From Geobacteraceae bacterium (GTDB lineage: Bacteria; Desulfobacterota; Desulfuromonadia; Geobacterales; Pseudopelobacteraceae): a stretch of 64,000 nt of DNA. The stretch covers positions 227,940 through 291,939 of the forward strand of contig JADKKR010000009.1 in the NCBI GenBank assembly GCA_016720395.1. Reading direction: 5' to 3'. The notes beneath the pieces are model-generated. The model saw nothing but the letters and a program-made list of their open reading frames with translations. It did no database searches and was not told the origin of the DNA. The translations under genes were made by a program, and so were the position numbers. Positions 35,729 to 44,766 of the stretch are shown one piece after another; position 1 is the stretch's first letter; each line of letters begins with the position of its first letter.

Positions 35729-35760
35729 CGTCCCGCCGGTAAATCCCGGCGGGACGTTTC
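35729..35760 (+). terminator. Terminator after the small membrane protein gene
   Basis: An 11-bp perfect GC stem (35729-35739 with 35746-35756), 6-nt loop, followed by a short TTTC tail. Confidence 0.7.
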
Positions 35761-35834
35761 ATTCCTTCAAACCGTTTCATTCCTTCAAAATGTAATAGCA
35801 GACCGGCAGATCATTGCCTCATTGCCTCATTGCC
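35757..35834. repeat. Short tandem repeats
   Basis: TTTCATTCCTTCAAA occurs twice (35757-35771 and 35775-35789), and the octamer CATTGCCT occurs twice plus a partial third copy (35812-35834). They lie between the terminator and the end of lhgO; probably slippage products. Confidence 0.6.
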
Positions 35835-35844
35835 GATATTGCTT

Positions 35845-37059
35845 TCAGCGGATGTTCAGATTAAATGCCCCTCCCGCATGTTCGGCAATGGTACGGCCGA
35901 TACTTATGGAGGCCGTTGCTGCCGGCGATGGAGCATTGAGGACGTGGATCATACCGTCCCCATGCACCAGGCAGAAATCATCCAGCAAACGGCCGTCCGG
36001 ATCCACGGCCTGGGCCCTGACACCGGCCCCTCCCGGCGTGACATCTTCTCCGTGAAGCTCGGGGATCAGCCGGCGCAGGTCGCTGACGAACAAGCCCTTA
36101 CTGAATGACCGGCGGTATTCCTGCAGTCCGATCTTCCAGTATCGCCGTGCCAGGTTACGGAATCCGGAATACATAACCATCTCCAGGGTATCCCGCAGTG
36201 AAAAACTAAAGCGTCCATATCCTTCCCGCCTGAAAGCCAGGACGGCATTGGGGCCGGCCTCCAGACCGCCGCCGATCATGCGAGTGAAGTGTACACCCAG
36301 AAAAGGAAATGCCGGGTCCGGAACCGGATAGATAAGGTTATTCACCATTCCGCGGCGTTCAGGTGCAACCATGTAATATTCACCCCGGAAGGGGATGATC
36401 CTCACGTTTGTGGAGACGCCGCAGAGAAGTGCCAGACGATCGCTCTGCAGGCCGGCACAGTTGATCAGGAAACGGCAGGAGATCTTTCCTTGAGCTGTTT
36501 CGAGCACGAAGCCGGTTGACTGTCTGCTCACCCGCTCTACCCCGGAGTTTACAAACACCCGGCCACCCTGACTTCTGACAACCGCCGCGTAAGCCTCCGT
36601 CACAACCGTGTAATCAACGATGCCGGTCTGAGGGACGAAAAGACCCGCAATTCCTGCTACATGAGGTTCGTGCATGCGCAACCCCGCAGCGTCCAGCCGC
36701 TCAATCCCCTCCAGGGCGTTCTCCCTGCCCCGCTGCTCCAGCGCATCAAGTGCCGGAATCTCGGCTTCGCTGGTGGCTACAACGATCTTGCCGCAGCGTT
36801 CATGGGCAATATTATGCTCCGCACAGAAAAGGTACAGCGCATCTCTTCCGCTGGAACAGGTCTGCGCCTTGAGCGATCCCGGCCTGTAATACAGGCCTGA
36901 ATGAATCACACCGCTGTTATGTCCGGTCTGGTGGGCCGCAAGGCGATTTTCCTTCTCCAGGACCGTCACGCCCAGACCGCTGAAGCGATCCAGAAGAGCC
37001 ATTGCAGTGGCTGTTCCGACAACACCGCCGCCGATAACGGCAACATCCACACTGTTCAT
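35845..37059 (-). CDS. lhgO: L-2-hydroxyglutarate oxidase (LhgO-like FAD protein)
   Basis: A DAO-superfamily flavoprotein, 404 aa. The FAD dinucleotide motif is VAVIGGGVVGTATAMAL (~6-22), followed by the LhgO-typical HQTGHNSGVIHSGLYYRPGSLKA and, later, FRGEYYMVAPERRGMV and the C-terminal NAPSPAATASISIGRTIAEH. It oxidises L-2-hydroxyglutarate to 2-oxoglutarate, passing electrons to the quinone pool. A single-gene unit facing the small-gene group. Confidence 0.9.
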   Translation of the reverse strand: MNSVDVAVIGGGVVGTATAMALLDRFSGLGVTVLEKENRLAAHQTGHNSGVIHSGLYYRPGSLKAQTCSSGRDALYLFCAEHNIAHERCGKIVVATSEAEIPALDALEQRGRENALEGIERLDAAGLRMHEPHVAGIAGLFVPQTGIVDYTVVTEAYAAVVRSQGGRVFVNSGVERVSRQSTGFVLETAQGKISCRFLINCAGLQSDRLALLCGVSTNVRIIPFRGEYYMVAPERRGMVNNLIYPVPDPAFPFLGVHFTRMIGGGLEAGPNAVLAFRREGYGRFSFSLRDTLEMVMYSGFRNLARRYWKIGLQEYRRSFSKGLFVSDLRRLIPELHGEDVTPGGAGVRAQAVDPDGRLLDDFCLVHGDGMIHVLNAPSPAATASISIGRTIAEHAGGAFNLNIR

Positions 37060-37386
37060 CGCAACTCCTCAGATAATTATGTTGAATCCGTACCGCCGGG
37101 GGCTCTTTCGGACAGAGGCGTTACCTACCCCCGACTGACTGGTCGTCACCTCGCAGTTGATAACAATATTGAAACCTGCACCGTAAAATCAGAGCGCATG
37201 ATCTGTTCCCTGAGGACTGATCAGAGTCTGCTGGGCGTCTCGGCATTTTTCATGGGTTGCGGTGACGTAATTCGGAAGATGCGAAAGATATTGATCTGGA
37301 GATGCATCTTGTCAATCGGCTGAAAGACCTCGGTAAAAGAGACCGTCGTATCGACGGAAACCTTTGCGTATTCACGGCGAATGTCT
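37060..37386. other. 327-nt gap without a supported gene
   Basis: Short open frames exist on both strands but none has a ribosome site together with coding character. On the plus strand a stop-free stretch of about 45 codons after 37265 reads like coding sequence (acidic start, then basic) yet lacks a usable upstream start, so a decayed gene is possible. No terminator or tRNA is seen. Confidence 0.35.
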
Positions 37387-39789
37387 TCACCCGGTCTGCT
37401 CCGCCCCGTTTTTTAGAAATTGAGTCTGAACGGCAGGGTCCGTTACTGAGTCCGAGCTGACAACCCGGAAGGTCTTCAGGTAGTCAGCAAGTGTCCGGTC
37501 ATCGTTTTTGATGTGATCGACAATCCAGCGTGAGAGGCGGTTTTTGACCTGCTTCCTGCTGTAGCTGTCAAACGCGCTCATATAAAACTGTTTCTTCATG
37601 ATGCTGAAATCGCTGCTGAAATTTCGGTGAGCCATGATATGTGACTGCATCAGCGGATACTTGTAGAGGATCATGTAATGTTCCTCCAGACTGAAGTGAC
37701 CTCTGACGTAATCATCGATAAACTCCATCATGCCGGAATTCCCGTCATCAAGATTTTGACTGTCCTGAATCTCATTCAGACGGTTCAGGAAAATTGCTAT
37801 CTGGGTGTGCTGCTCGTCAATTTCTGCAATACCTGTCTTAAGATCTTCTGTAATTATGATTTCACCATCGAGATACACATCCGAATCTGTGTCGTCGCGC
37901 TCAGCGTAAATCTTGTTGATGAGCTGATTGATACGGGTGAAGGCTGCCAGAACATCAGGATCGAAATGCGAAGGCTCTGTCCTTCCATCACCCTCCAGGA
38001 GGATCCTGCAGGCTGTTTCATGATCCAGCGACTCCTTATACGGCCGTGTGCTCCTCAGGGCGTCATACTGGTCGGCAAGGCTGATGATCCTGCATTCCAG
38101 CGGTATATCCCCCTGTTTCAATCCGTAGGGGTACCCGCTGCCGTCCCACCGCTCATGGTGAAAGACAGCTATATTGCGGGCCATGCTCAGCCATGGATGC
38201 CGGCCGATAATATCAGCCCCGTAGATTGTATGGTGCTTGACCAGATCATACTCTTCGCTGCTCAGATGTCCCGCTTTGCGCAGCAGTTCCGGCGGGGTGT
38301 GAATCTTCCCGACATCATGCAGTGTCGACTGGACCCGGATAGAGCCGACAAACGAATGATCAAGCCCCATCTCCTCTGCCAGCAGTGCACAGATTTTACC
38401 CACCCGGTTGATATGGTTGCCGGTCGCCTGGTCGTTGACCTCGGCAGAGCGTGCCAGGGCAAAGACCATATACTCGACCAGCTGGGCATTCTCGCAGATC
38501 GATGCGGCATTGTTGGCAAAGATCTGGCAGCGCTTGATACGGTTTTCGTCAAAAAAGCCACTTTCCGAACTGCACATGACCAGTACACCAAGGCAGTGCC
38601 CGCCCACTGTCAGCGGCAAACCAAGGACCTCCTTGAATCCCCGTTTAACCGCACCCTCTCTCCAGGGCAGAAAATCATGGTGTTCAACGTCCATGCAGCA
38701 GGGAGACTGGCTGCGTATGGCAACACCCGCCGGCCCTCGGCCGATAAGCTCGTCTCCCCAGGTAAACCTTACCGAAGTGAGATAATCCACATCAAAACCG
38801 GCAGATGCGATCGGCTCCACATGTATGCTTCCGGGCTGGATCAGCCCTATCCATGCCATTCGCAGCTCGAACAACCGGAAGGCGCCGTCACAGATATTAT
38901 TGTAGATATACTCACAGGTCCCGATGGTATTGAGCCTGCTTGATGCATTGTACAGATCGATCAGCTTGGTATTGGAGAGACGAAGCTCCTCTTCAAATTT
39001 TTTGCGGTGTTCAATTTCCATGGTCAGGGATTCATATGGTTTTTTAAGGTTTGTTTTCACGATTGCCGCATAGATAAGGTAATAGGAGGCAATCTTAAAT
39101 AAATGACCGAGAAGATTCGAATAACCATACACATCTGTATAAAGAGTAAACGACATCTCTACTGCGATAGCGGAAATAAACGACCAGGTCAGCAGGATCA
39201 GAATCGGCCGGTCAAAATACTCTTTTTTCCTCCAGAGAAACACGATAGCCGCCGCTATGACCAGAGACACCACATATTCACTGGTCACTTTGAACGTCGT
39301 CAGGCCGCTGCCGGTGACATACGCATCAGGAAACAAACCGCTAAAGATAAGTAGCAGCAGTGTCAGCGTGATGCTCGAATACACAATGAAGACCGGAACG
39401 GCTTTCAGCTTTCTGTCGATGAAAAATGGTGCCGCCAGCAGTGAGATCCCCTGCAGGTATCGTCCGGCTATCCAGATCTGGGTAGGCAGGTTGGCACCGC
39501 TGATCTCGAAGACCCCCATGCCCTTGTAACTCAGGGTATGAATCAGATCCAGGAACGCGACAAAGAGATAGGAGATACCTATAAAAAGGAGGTATGGGTT
39601 GGTCGAGAGTTTTCTTGTATTCCAAGCAATGACAAAAATGCTGGCTGCAATGATTATGCAGAACAGCTCAGCCATACTGTGAAAAAGATTGTAACTGTAG
39701 AGGCTACTGAGAGTAAGCACGAGAGCGAGAGCAATGAATATGAAAACGACCAGGGCGTTGCCGGTCTTTCTGGTGCCGCTGTCATTCAT
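37387..39789 (-). CDS. MASE3-GAF-HD-GYP-hemerythrin c-di-GMP phosphodiesterase
   Basis: An 800-residue modular signalling enzyme. Residues ~11-246 are an eight-span MASE3-like membrane sensor. A GAF domain follows (~285-440). The HD-GYP domain has HD in LHDVGKIHTPPELL (~491), HHERWDGSGYP (~544-554) and the downstream DQYDALRSTRPYK, so all catalytic residues for c-di-GMP hydrolysis are there. The C-terminus (~652-770) is a hemerythrin with His in EQH, His/Glu in HFSLEEH, two more His, and a final HIKND. The start at 39789 has AGAGGG upstream; 49 upstream codons lack support. A di-iron O2 sensor fused to HD-GYP suggests oxygen-tuned c-di-GMP breakdown. Confidence 0.88.
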   Translation of the reverse strand: MNDSGTRKTGNALVVFIFIALALVLTLSSLYSYNLFHSMAELFCIIIAASIFVIAWNTRKLSTNPYLLFIGISYLFVAFLDLIHTLSYKGMGVFEISGANLPTQIWIAGRYLQGISLLAAPFFIDRKLKAVPVFIVYSSITLTLLLLIFSGLFPDAYVTGSGLTTFKVTSEYVVSLVIAAAIVFLWRKKEYFDRPILILLTWSFISAIAVEMSFTLYTDVYGYSNLLGHLFKIASYYLIYAAIVKTNLKKPYESLTMEIEHRKKFEEELRLSNTKLIDLYNASSRLNTIGTCEYIYNNICDGAFRLFELRMAWIGLIQPGSIHVEPIASAGFDVDYLTSVRFTWGDELIGRGPAGVAIRSQSPCCMDVEHHDFLPWREGAVKRGFKEVLGLPLTVGGHCLGVLVMCSSESGFFDENRIKRCQIFANNAASICENAQLVEYMVFALARSAEVNDQATGNHINRVGKICALLAEEMGLDHSFVGSIRVQSTLHDVGKIHTPPELLRKAGHLSSEEYDLVKHHTIYGADIIGRHPWLSMARNIAVFHHERWDGSGYPYGLKQGDIPLECRIISLADQYDALRSTRPYKESLDHETACRILLEGDGRTEPSHFDPDVLAAFTRINQLINKIYAERDDTDSDVYLDGEIIITEDLKTGIAEIDEQHTQIAIFLNRLNEIQDSQNLDDGNSGMMEFIDDYVRGHFSLEEHYMILYKYPLMQSHIMAHRNFSSDFSIMKKQFYMSAFDSYSRKQVKNRLSRWIVDHIKNDDRTLADYLKTFRVVSSDSVTDPAVQTQFLKNGAEQTG

Positions 39790-39942
39790 GAGTATCCCTC
39801 TGGCTGATATGATCCACCTGAGATAGATTTTATCGTACCCGGTCTGATTTTCAAGCGGAGACATGAAGATATTTCGGGGAGGAATGGGGAAAAGGTTCGA
39901 ATATGTGCGGCGCAGGGGATGGGTGTAAGCAATCAACCCGTA

Positions 39943-40344
39943 TTAACCGGTGCCATTGGACAGTTCGGCGTACTTCCTGTCATCTTTGAGGACATGCCCG
40001 AGAAGCCACTCGCCAAGCAGAACGATCAGTTCTTTGGCCACGTCAAGGTCGTTGTCATGGGTACGGGAACGCAAGACCTCGATTGAATGTGCAAATTCCC
40101 TGTGTTTCGCAACATGATCATCAATCTCCTGAAAGCACTTTTCCCTCATATGCTGCTCTTCTGTCGAAAAATGATACCTCGTATAATCCGATAATTCATC
40201 TATGATCTGGAAGATACAATCCAATTCAGCTGAATTCATGACGTTTTCGTAAGCCGCATTGAGCAGATGAAACAATCGTTGATGGTGGTGGTCCAGTTCC
40301 GCATCCATGACGGAATATTCCGTTTTCCAACCTAACAATGGCAT
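39943..40344 (-). CDS. Bacteriohemerythrin, 133 aa
   Basis: A single-domain O2-binding di-iron protein. The ligand set is complete: His in LDHHHQRLFHLL (~20), HFSTEEQH (~58-65), His in DDHVAKHREF (~75-79) and HVLKDD (~119). It lies 153 nt upstream of the hemerythrin-tailed HD-GYP gene in the same orientation, so both may respond to oxygen together. Confidence 0.9.
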   Translation of the reverse strand: MPLLGWKTEYSVMDAELDHHHQRLFHLLNAAYENVMNSAELDCIFQIIDELSDYTRYHFSTEEQHMREKCFQEIDDHVAKHREFAHSIEVLRSRTHDNDLDVAKELIVLLGEWLLGHVLKDDRKYAELSNGTG

Positions 40345-40486
40345 GTAGACATCCCTCTAAAACTATCAATTCATACAAAAGAAAGCAGCACACAATGACG
40401 GCATACAAACGGAATATAAAATTGGTCAGGGAGTAATGCTGCTAACAGAAAGCTGCTGGAATTGCCGCGTCGGGCGGGCAGCCTTC

Positions 40487-40657
40487 TCAGCCATCCTCTC
40501 CACTACTCTGAAGCTCCCTGATGACCTCTATAATTTCCTGCCTGGACAGGATGCCCTTTTTCTCCAGGACAGTGATAAGTGCAAGCATCTCATAGCTGTG
40601 GGAGACAACCAGCTGCTCCAGTGCGATAGATTGTTCCGTCCGGGTCTTTCCTGACAT
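40487..40657 (-). CDS. Small acidic helical protein, 56 aa
   Basis: AAGGAAC lies 7-8 nt before the ATG at 40657. The protein is predicted fully helical: EQSIALEQLVVSHSYEM, then ALITVLEKKGILSRQEII and EVIRELQSS. The second half resembles a short helical hairpin seen in small Geobacter proteins beside signalling genes, but I cannot name a family. It sits between the GGDEF and hemerythrin genes on the same strand. Confidence 0.6.
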   Translation of the reverse strand: MSGKTRTEQSIALEQLVVSHSYEMLALITVLEKKGILSRQEIIEVIRELQSSGEDG

Positions 40658-40806
40658 TTATGTTCCTTGCTCACAGGTAAATAACGGCTCAGTCGAGTGC
40701 TCGTTGTTGAGGATGTTGGAGCGATCCACAAGCCCCCTGTTAAGTGCGTGCAGTGCTGAGACTATGCACGACTGCTCCAATCTCCACGAGATGCAGGAGG
40801 ATGCAT

Positions 40807-40893
40807 ATGGTTCACCAGTCGGCGCAATCAATGCAAATACTTTTCAAGACCGGACAAGCTCAGGTGAAGATCGTTGTCCTTTACTCCGGGTAA
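40807..40893 (+). CDS. Possible 28-aa peptide
   Basis: AGGAGG lies 6 nt before an ATG, giving a 28-codon frame that ends in TAA. Nothing else supports it: no recognisable motif and no flanking partner on this strand. It occupies the 264-nt gap between the 56-aa gene and the GGDEF gene. Confidence 0.2.
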   Translation: MVHQSAQSMQILFKTGQAQVKIVVLYSG

Positions 40894-40921
40894 CATGATG
40901 CCCCACCGGTATGATACGTTT

Positions 40922-41836
40922 CTAACACTGTGCCGCAATGACACAGTTTCTACCCGACTCCTTTGCGTGGTACAGGCATTTGTCGGCCGTGTCAAGAATT
41001 GCATTGACTGAGATTGCATCGTTCAGGTCGGACTTAATTACCGAAACCGCCCCGGAGCTTATGGTTATATCAACGGCAGTACCTTGAGCCATAACCGGGC
41101 TTTCTGCTATGAGCCTCCTGATGCGTTCCGCAACAATGCGGCACCCTTCAAGATCGGTTTCCGGAAGGACAATCACAAACTCATCGCCACCATAGCGGGC
41201 AAACCAGTCATTTTCACACCGTATGGTGTTGTTGATACGCACAACGAACTCTTTGAGCACCAGGTCACCGATCTGGTGCCCGTATCGGTCATTCAATGAT
41301 TTAAAATTATCAACATCGCACATGACAATCGATAACGGATGTCCGTATCTCTCCGTCCGTTTGATCTCTTTCAACAATTGGCTGTCAAGGTAGCCGCGAT
41401 TGAAGGCGCCGGTCAGTTGGTCATGCATGGCAAGCGTCCTGAGAGTCGCTTCGAGAGCCAGGATCCGCCGTGCTGCCTTCAGACGTGACAGCAACTCAAT
41501 TTCATGAACCGGCTTGACAATGTATTCATCTGCCCCGGCTTCAAATCCCGAGATAAGATGATCCCTCTCATCCAGGGATGTCATCAGAAGAATAAAAACA
41601 TATTCTTCAAAATGCATGGTGCGGATTTTGCGGCATAATTCAAGACCATCCATTACCGGCATAACCAGATCGGTAATGATAATTGGAAAATGCTCTATCT
41701 GGCAGCGCTCCAGGGCCTCCTGGCCATTAGCAGCGACCTCGACACAAAAACCGGAGCGTTCAAGGATATCACCAATGAACGATTGGCACAGCAGATCGTC
41801 TTCTACCACCAGAATCTTCATACTGACTGGGTTCAT
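40922..41836 (-). CDS. REC-GGDEF response regulator (diguanylate cyclase)
   Basis: A two-domain protein of 304 aa from the ATG at 41836, which has AAGGAGC 9 nt upstream. The receiver domain has its acidic pair in VVEDD and phospho-Asp in IITDLVMPVMDG (~56); Lys is in IVKPVHE. The GGDEF domain has an intact YGGDEF (~216-220). The residue that reads the guanine is Asp in QIGDLVL, so it should make c-di-GMP, not cGAMP. The four residues of the I-site position read CEND, lacking the Arg of RxxD, so product inhibition is probably weak. Confidence 0.9.
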   Translation of the reverse strand: MNPVSMKILVVEDDLLCQSFIGDILERSGFCVEVAANGQEALERCQIEHFPIIITDLVMPVMDGLELCRKIRTMHFEEYVFILLMTSLDERDHLISGFEAGADEYIVKPVHEIELLSRLKAARRILALEATLRTLAMHDQLTGAFNRGYLDSQLLKEIKRTERYGHPLSIVMCDVDNFKSLNDRYGHQIGDLVLKEFVVRINNTIRCENDWFARYGGDEFVIVLPETDLEGCRIVAERIRRLIAESPVMAQGTAVDITISSGAVSVIKSDLNDAISVNAILDTADKCLYHAKESGRNCVIAAQC

Positions 41837-41990
41837 AACAGATATGCTCCTTGGATAGTAATCAGCAGCCGACATGGTGTAACTTATCTGTTTATAATAT
41901 CGCATTTATCACCGTTAGCAACCTGAATCCAAACGTATAACCCGCTGCAGAGATTGTTATGAACCGCAAACGATCGAGATATCCTCAATA

Positions 41991-42030
41991 CAGTAACGGC
42001 CCGCCGGGAAATCCTGACGGGCCGTTACTG
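41991..42030 (-). terminator. Hairpin after acnB
   Basis: A perfect 13-bp stem (41991-42003 with 42018-42030) around a 14-nt loop lies 20 nt after the acnB stop on the minus strand. No T-run follows, so it may stabilise the 3' end rather than terminate. Confidence 0.5.
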
Positions 42031-42049
42031 TCAACGTATCATGTCGTAA

Positions 42050-44590
42050 TTACTTGTATTCGGGCATCTCATCAAACTGCAGATACTTGTAAATCTTGTC
42101 CTTGTTGGGCTCGATCTTCTCTTTGTAGATCTTGAGGAACTCGGCCGGCTTGGGCAGTCTGCCCAGCAGTGCCGTCACCGCTCCCAGTTCAGCCGAGCCA
42201 AGATAGACCTTGGCGCCGTTGCCGATACGATCATCGAAGTTACGGGTAGAGGTTGAGAACATATTGACCCCGTCAGGTACGCGGGCCTGGTTACCCATGC
42301 AGAGCGAGCAGCCGGCGATCTCGATGCGGGCGCCGAAGGCGCTGTAGACCGAGAAGTAGGCCTCATCCTTGAGCTGCTGCTGATCCATGCGGGTTGGCGG
42401 GCAGATCCAGGTGCGAACGGCAGGGTTGAACGGCTGACCGCGCCAGATCTCGGCAGCAGCGCGGAAATGGCCGATGTTGGTCATGCAGGAACCGAGGAAT
42501 ACGTCCTGGATGGCGGTGCCGGCAACCTTGGAGAGCAGCTTGACATCATCGGGATCGTTCGGGCAGGCCAGGATCGGCTCGGTGATCTCCTTCAGGTCGA
42601 TCTCAATCACAGCAGCATACTCGGCACCCTTGTCAGCCTTGAGCAGGGTCGGTTTTTTCAGCCAGGCCTCGACCGCCTTGATGCGATTCTTGAGGGTGTT
42701 GGCATCGGAGTAGCCTTCGGCGATCATCTTCTTCATCAGGGCCACGTTGGACTTGAGGTAGGTGGCGACCGATTTCTCGGAGAGCTGGATGCAGCCTGCA
42801 GCGGCGGAGCGCTCGGCGGCGGCATCGGTCAGTTCGAAGGCCTGCTCGACGGTCAGATCGGGGAGACCTTCCATCTCCAGAATGCGGCCGTTGAAGATGT
42901 TTTTCTTGTTCTTCTTGGGCACGGTCAGCAGACCCTGTTTGATGGCCCAGAACGGGATGGCGTTGACGGCGTCACGCAGGGTGATGCCGGTGTTGAGCTT
43001 GCCCTTGAAGCGGACCAGGACCGACTCGGGCATATCCAGCGGCATAAAGCCCATGGCGCCGGCGAAAGCCACCAGACCGGAACCGGCCGGGAAGGAGATG
43101 CCGATCGGGAAGCGGGTGTGGGAGTCACCACCGGTACCGACGGTGTCAGGCAGCAGCAGGCGGTTCAGCCAGGAATGGATCACGCCATCGCCGGGACGCA
43201 GGGCGACGCCGCCACGCTCGGCAGTGAAGCCGGGCAGGTTTTTGTGCATCTTGACGTCGGCAGGCTTCGGATAGGCTGCGGTGTGGCAGAAGGACTGCAT
43301 GTACATGGGGGCCTGGAACTTGAGGCAGGCCAGTTCCTTCAACTCGTCAGCGGTCATCGGACCGGTGGTGTCCTGGGAACCGACGGTAGTCATCTTGGGC
43401 TCGCAGGCAGTGCCGGGCATAATGCCCTTGACGCCGCAGGCCTGTCCTACCATCTTCTGGGCCAGGGAGAAAGCCTGCTTGGCCTTGGGCTTGGGATTAT
43501 CCGGAAGGGTGAAAACGGTGGTCGGCTTGAGGCCGAGGACCTTACGGGCCTTGTCAGTCACGGCGCGGCCGATGATCAGCGGGATGCGGCCGCCGGCGCG
43601 GAACTCGTCAGCCACGGTATTCGGGCTGATGGTAAACTTCGAAAGGGTCTTCTTTCCGGCTTCGTCGGTGATGACACCCTTCTTGGTGTTAATGACGATT
43701 ACGTCGCCGGTTTTCATGCCGGTCACATCGGCTTTCAGCGGCAGAGCACCGGAGTCCTGAGCGGTGTTGAAGAAGATTGGTGCGATTACGCCGCCGATGA
43801 TCACGCCGGCTGTCTTCTTATTGGGCACGCAGGGGATCTCGTCGCCGATGGCCCACAGAACCGAGTTACAGGCCGATTTACGGGATGACCCGGTACCGAC
43901 CACGTCACCTACGAATGCGACCTGGAAACCTTCCTTGCGGAACTTGGCAATAGTAGCCAGACCGTCCTTGAAGCGGGTCTTGCCCATAGCCAGGGAGTGC
44001 AGCGGGATGTCAGGGCGACTCCAGGCGTCGCCGGCCGGGGAGAAATCGTCGGTGTTGATCTCGCCTTCCACCTTGTAGACTTTGACCTTGATCGTATCGG
44101 GCACACCTTTACGGTGTGTGAACCAGTCGGCATCGGCCCAGGACTTGAGGACCTTGGCGGCAGCGGCATTCTTGCCGGTGGTGGCCAGCTTGACAATCTC
44201 GTCGAAGGCGTCATAGACCAGTACGATGCCGGACAGAGCGCAGGCGGCTTCGTCAGCCAGTTTCTTGTCTTTCAGCGCGGCAACCAGAGGGGCCACATTG
44301 TAACCGCCGATCATGGTACCGAGCATGCGGATGGCGGCAACCGGGTCGATCAGGGGTGATTTCTTCTTGCCGGTAACGATCTCACCGAGGAACTCGGCCT
44401 TTACCTTTGCGGCCGGGTCAACACCGGGAGACACGCGGTCCTTGATCAGTGCCAACAGGAACTGCTCCTTGCCCTTGGGGGGCTTGACCAGCAGTTTGGC
44501 AAGGTCGGCAGTCTGCTCCGGTGTCAGCGGCAGCGCCGGGATTCCCTGTTTGGCGCGCTCTTTTTCATGCTGCAGGTAGGCTTCGATCAT
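42050..44590 (-). CDS. acnB: Aconitate hydratase B
   Basis: A [4Fe-4S] TCA-cycle enzyme, 846 aa, interconverting citrate and isocitrate; AcnB also accepts 2-methyl-cis-aconitate. The AcnB-specific N-terminal helical domain (EAYLQHEKERAKQGIPALPL) comes before the swivel domain, unlike AcnA. Cluster cysteines are in CFLGSCM-type VFLGSCMTNIGHF (~690) and CSLCMGNQARVP (~755). Flanked by hairpins on both sides, so probably monocistronic. Confidence 0.95.
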   Translation of the reverse strand: MIEAYLQHEKERAKQGIPALPLTPEQTADLAKLLVKPPKGKEQFLLALIKDRVSPGVDPAAKVKAEFLGEIVTGKKKSPLIDPVAAIRMLGTMIGGYNVAPLVAALKDKKLADEAACALSGIVLVYDAFDEIVKLATTGKNAAAAKVLKSWADADWFTHRKGVPDTIKVKVYKVEGEINTDDFSPAGDAWSRPDIPLHSLAMGKTRFKDGLATIAKFRKEGFQVAFVGDVVGTGSSRKSACNSVLWAIGDEIPCVPNKKTAGVIIGGVIAPIFFNTAQDSGALPLKADVTGMKTGDVIVINTKKGVITDEAGKKTLSKFTISPNTVADEFRAGGRIPLIIGRAVTDKARKVLGLKPTTVFTLPDNPKPKAKQAFSLAQKMVGQACGVKGIMPGTACEPKMTTVGSQDTTGPMTADELKELACLKFQAPMYMQSFCHTAAYPKPADVKMHKNLPGFTAERGGVALRPGDGVIHSWLNRLLLPDTVGTGGDSHTRFPIGISFPAGSGLVAFAGAMGFMPLDMPESVLVRFKGKLNTGITLRDAVNAIPFWAIKQGLLTVPKKNKKNIFNGRILEMEGLPDLTVEQAFELTDAAAERSAAAGCIQLSEKSVATYLKSNVALMKKMIAEGYSDANTLKNRIKAVEAWLKKPTLLKADKGAEYAAVIEIDLKEITEPILACPNDPDDVKLLSKVAGTAIQDVFLGSCMTNIGHFRAAAEIWRGQPFNPAVRTWICPPTRMDQQQLKDEAYFSVYSAFGARIEIAGCSLCMGNQARVPDGVNMFSTSTRNFDDRIGNGAKVYLGSAELGAVTALLGRLPKPAEFLKIYKEKIEPNKDKIYKYLQFDEMPEYK

Positions 44591-44710
44591 TCGTACTTCC
44601 TCCTTGGTGGTATGGTGTTTCCATCCGGATGTAGTGGCTTGTTAAAATGCATACTGTATACAATTTATGTGCAGGCTTGTCAATGCTGTTCAACACCAGC
44701 CTACAGCCAT

Positions 44711-44748
44711 AAAAAAACGGCCTCCCGGCAGCATGGCAGGAAGGCCGC
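44711..44748 (-). terminator. Terminator of the cytochrome lipoprotein gene
   Basis: CGGCCT (44718-44723) pairs with AGGCCG (44742-44747), extended by imperfect pairs, and is followed on the minus strand by seven T. Confidence 0.8.
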
Positions 44749-44766
44749 GAAGATGTTCACGGGTGA

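Noticed and set aside
36901..37323. 140-codon plus-strand frame over the start of lhgO
   Set aside because: Mostly antisense to lhgO, no ribosome site, low-complexity composition.
40922..41836. GGDEF protein as a Hypr-type cGAMP synthase feeding the riboswitch
   Set aside because: The guanine-contacting residue is Asp (QIGDLVL), not the Ser of Hypr enzymes, so c-di-GMP is the expected product.
42467..43888. Long plus-strand open frame (473 codons) opposite acnB
   Set aside because: Gly/Asp/Val-rich translation typical of the antisense of a GC-rich gene; acnB is complete and well conserved.
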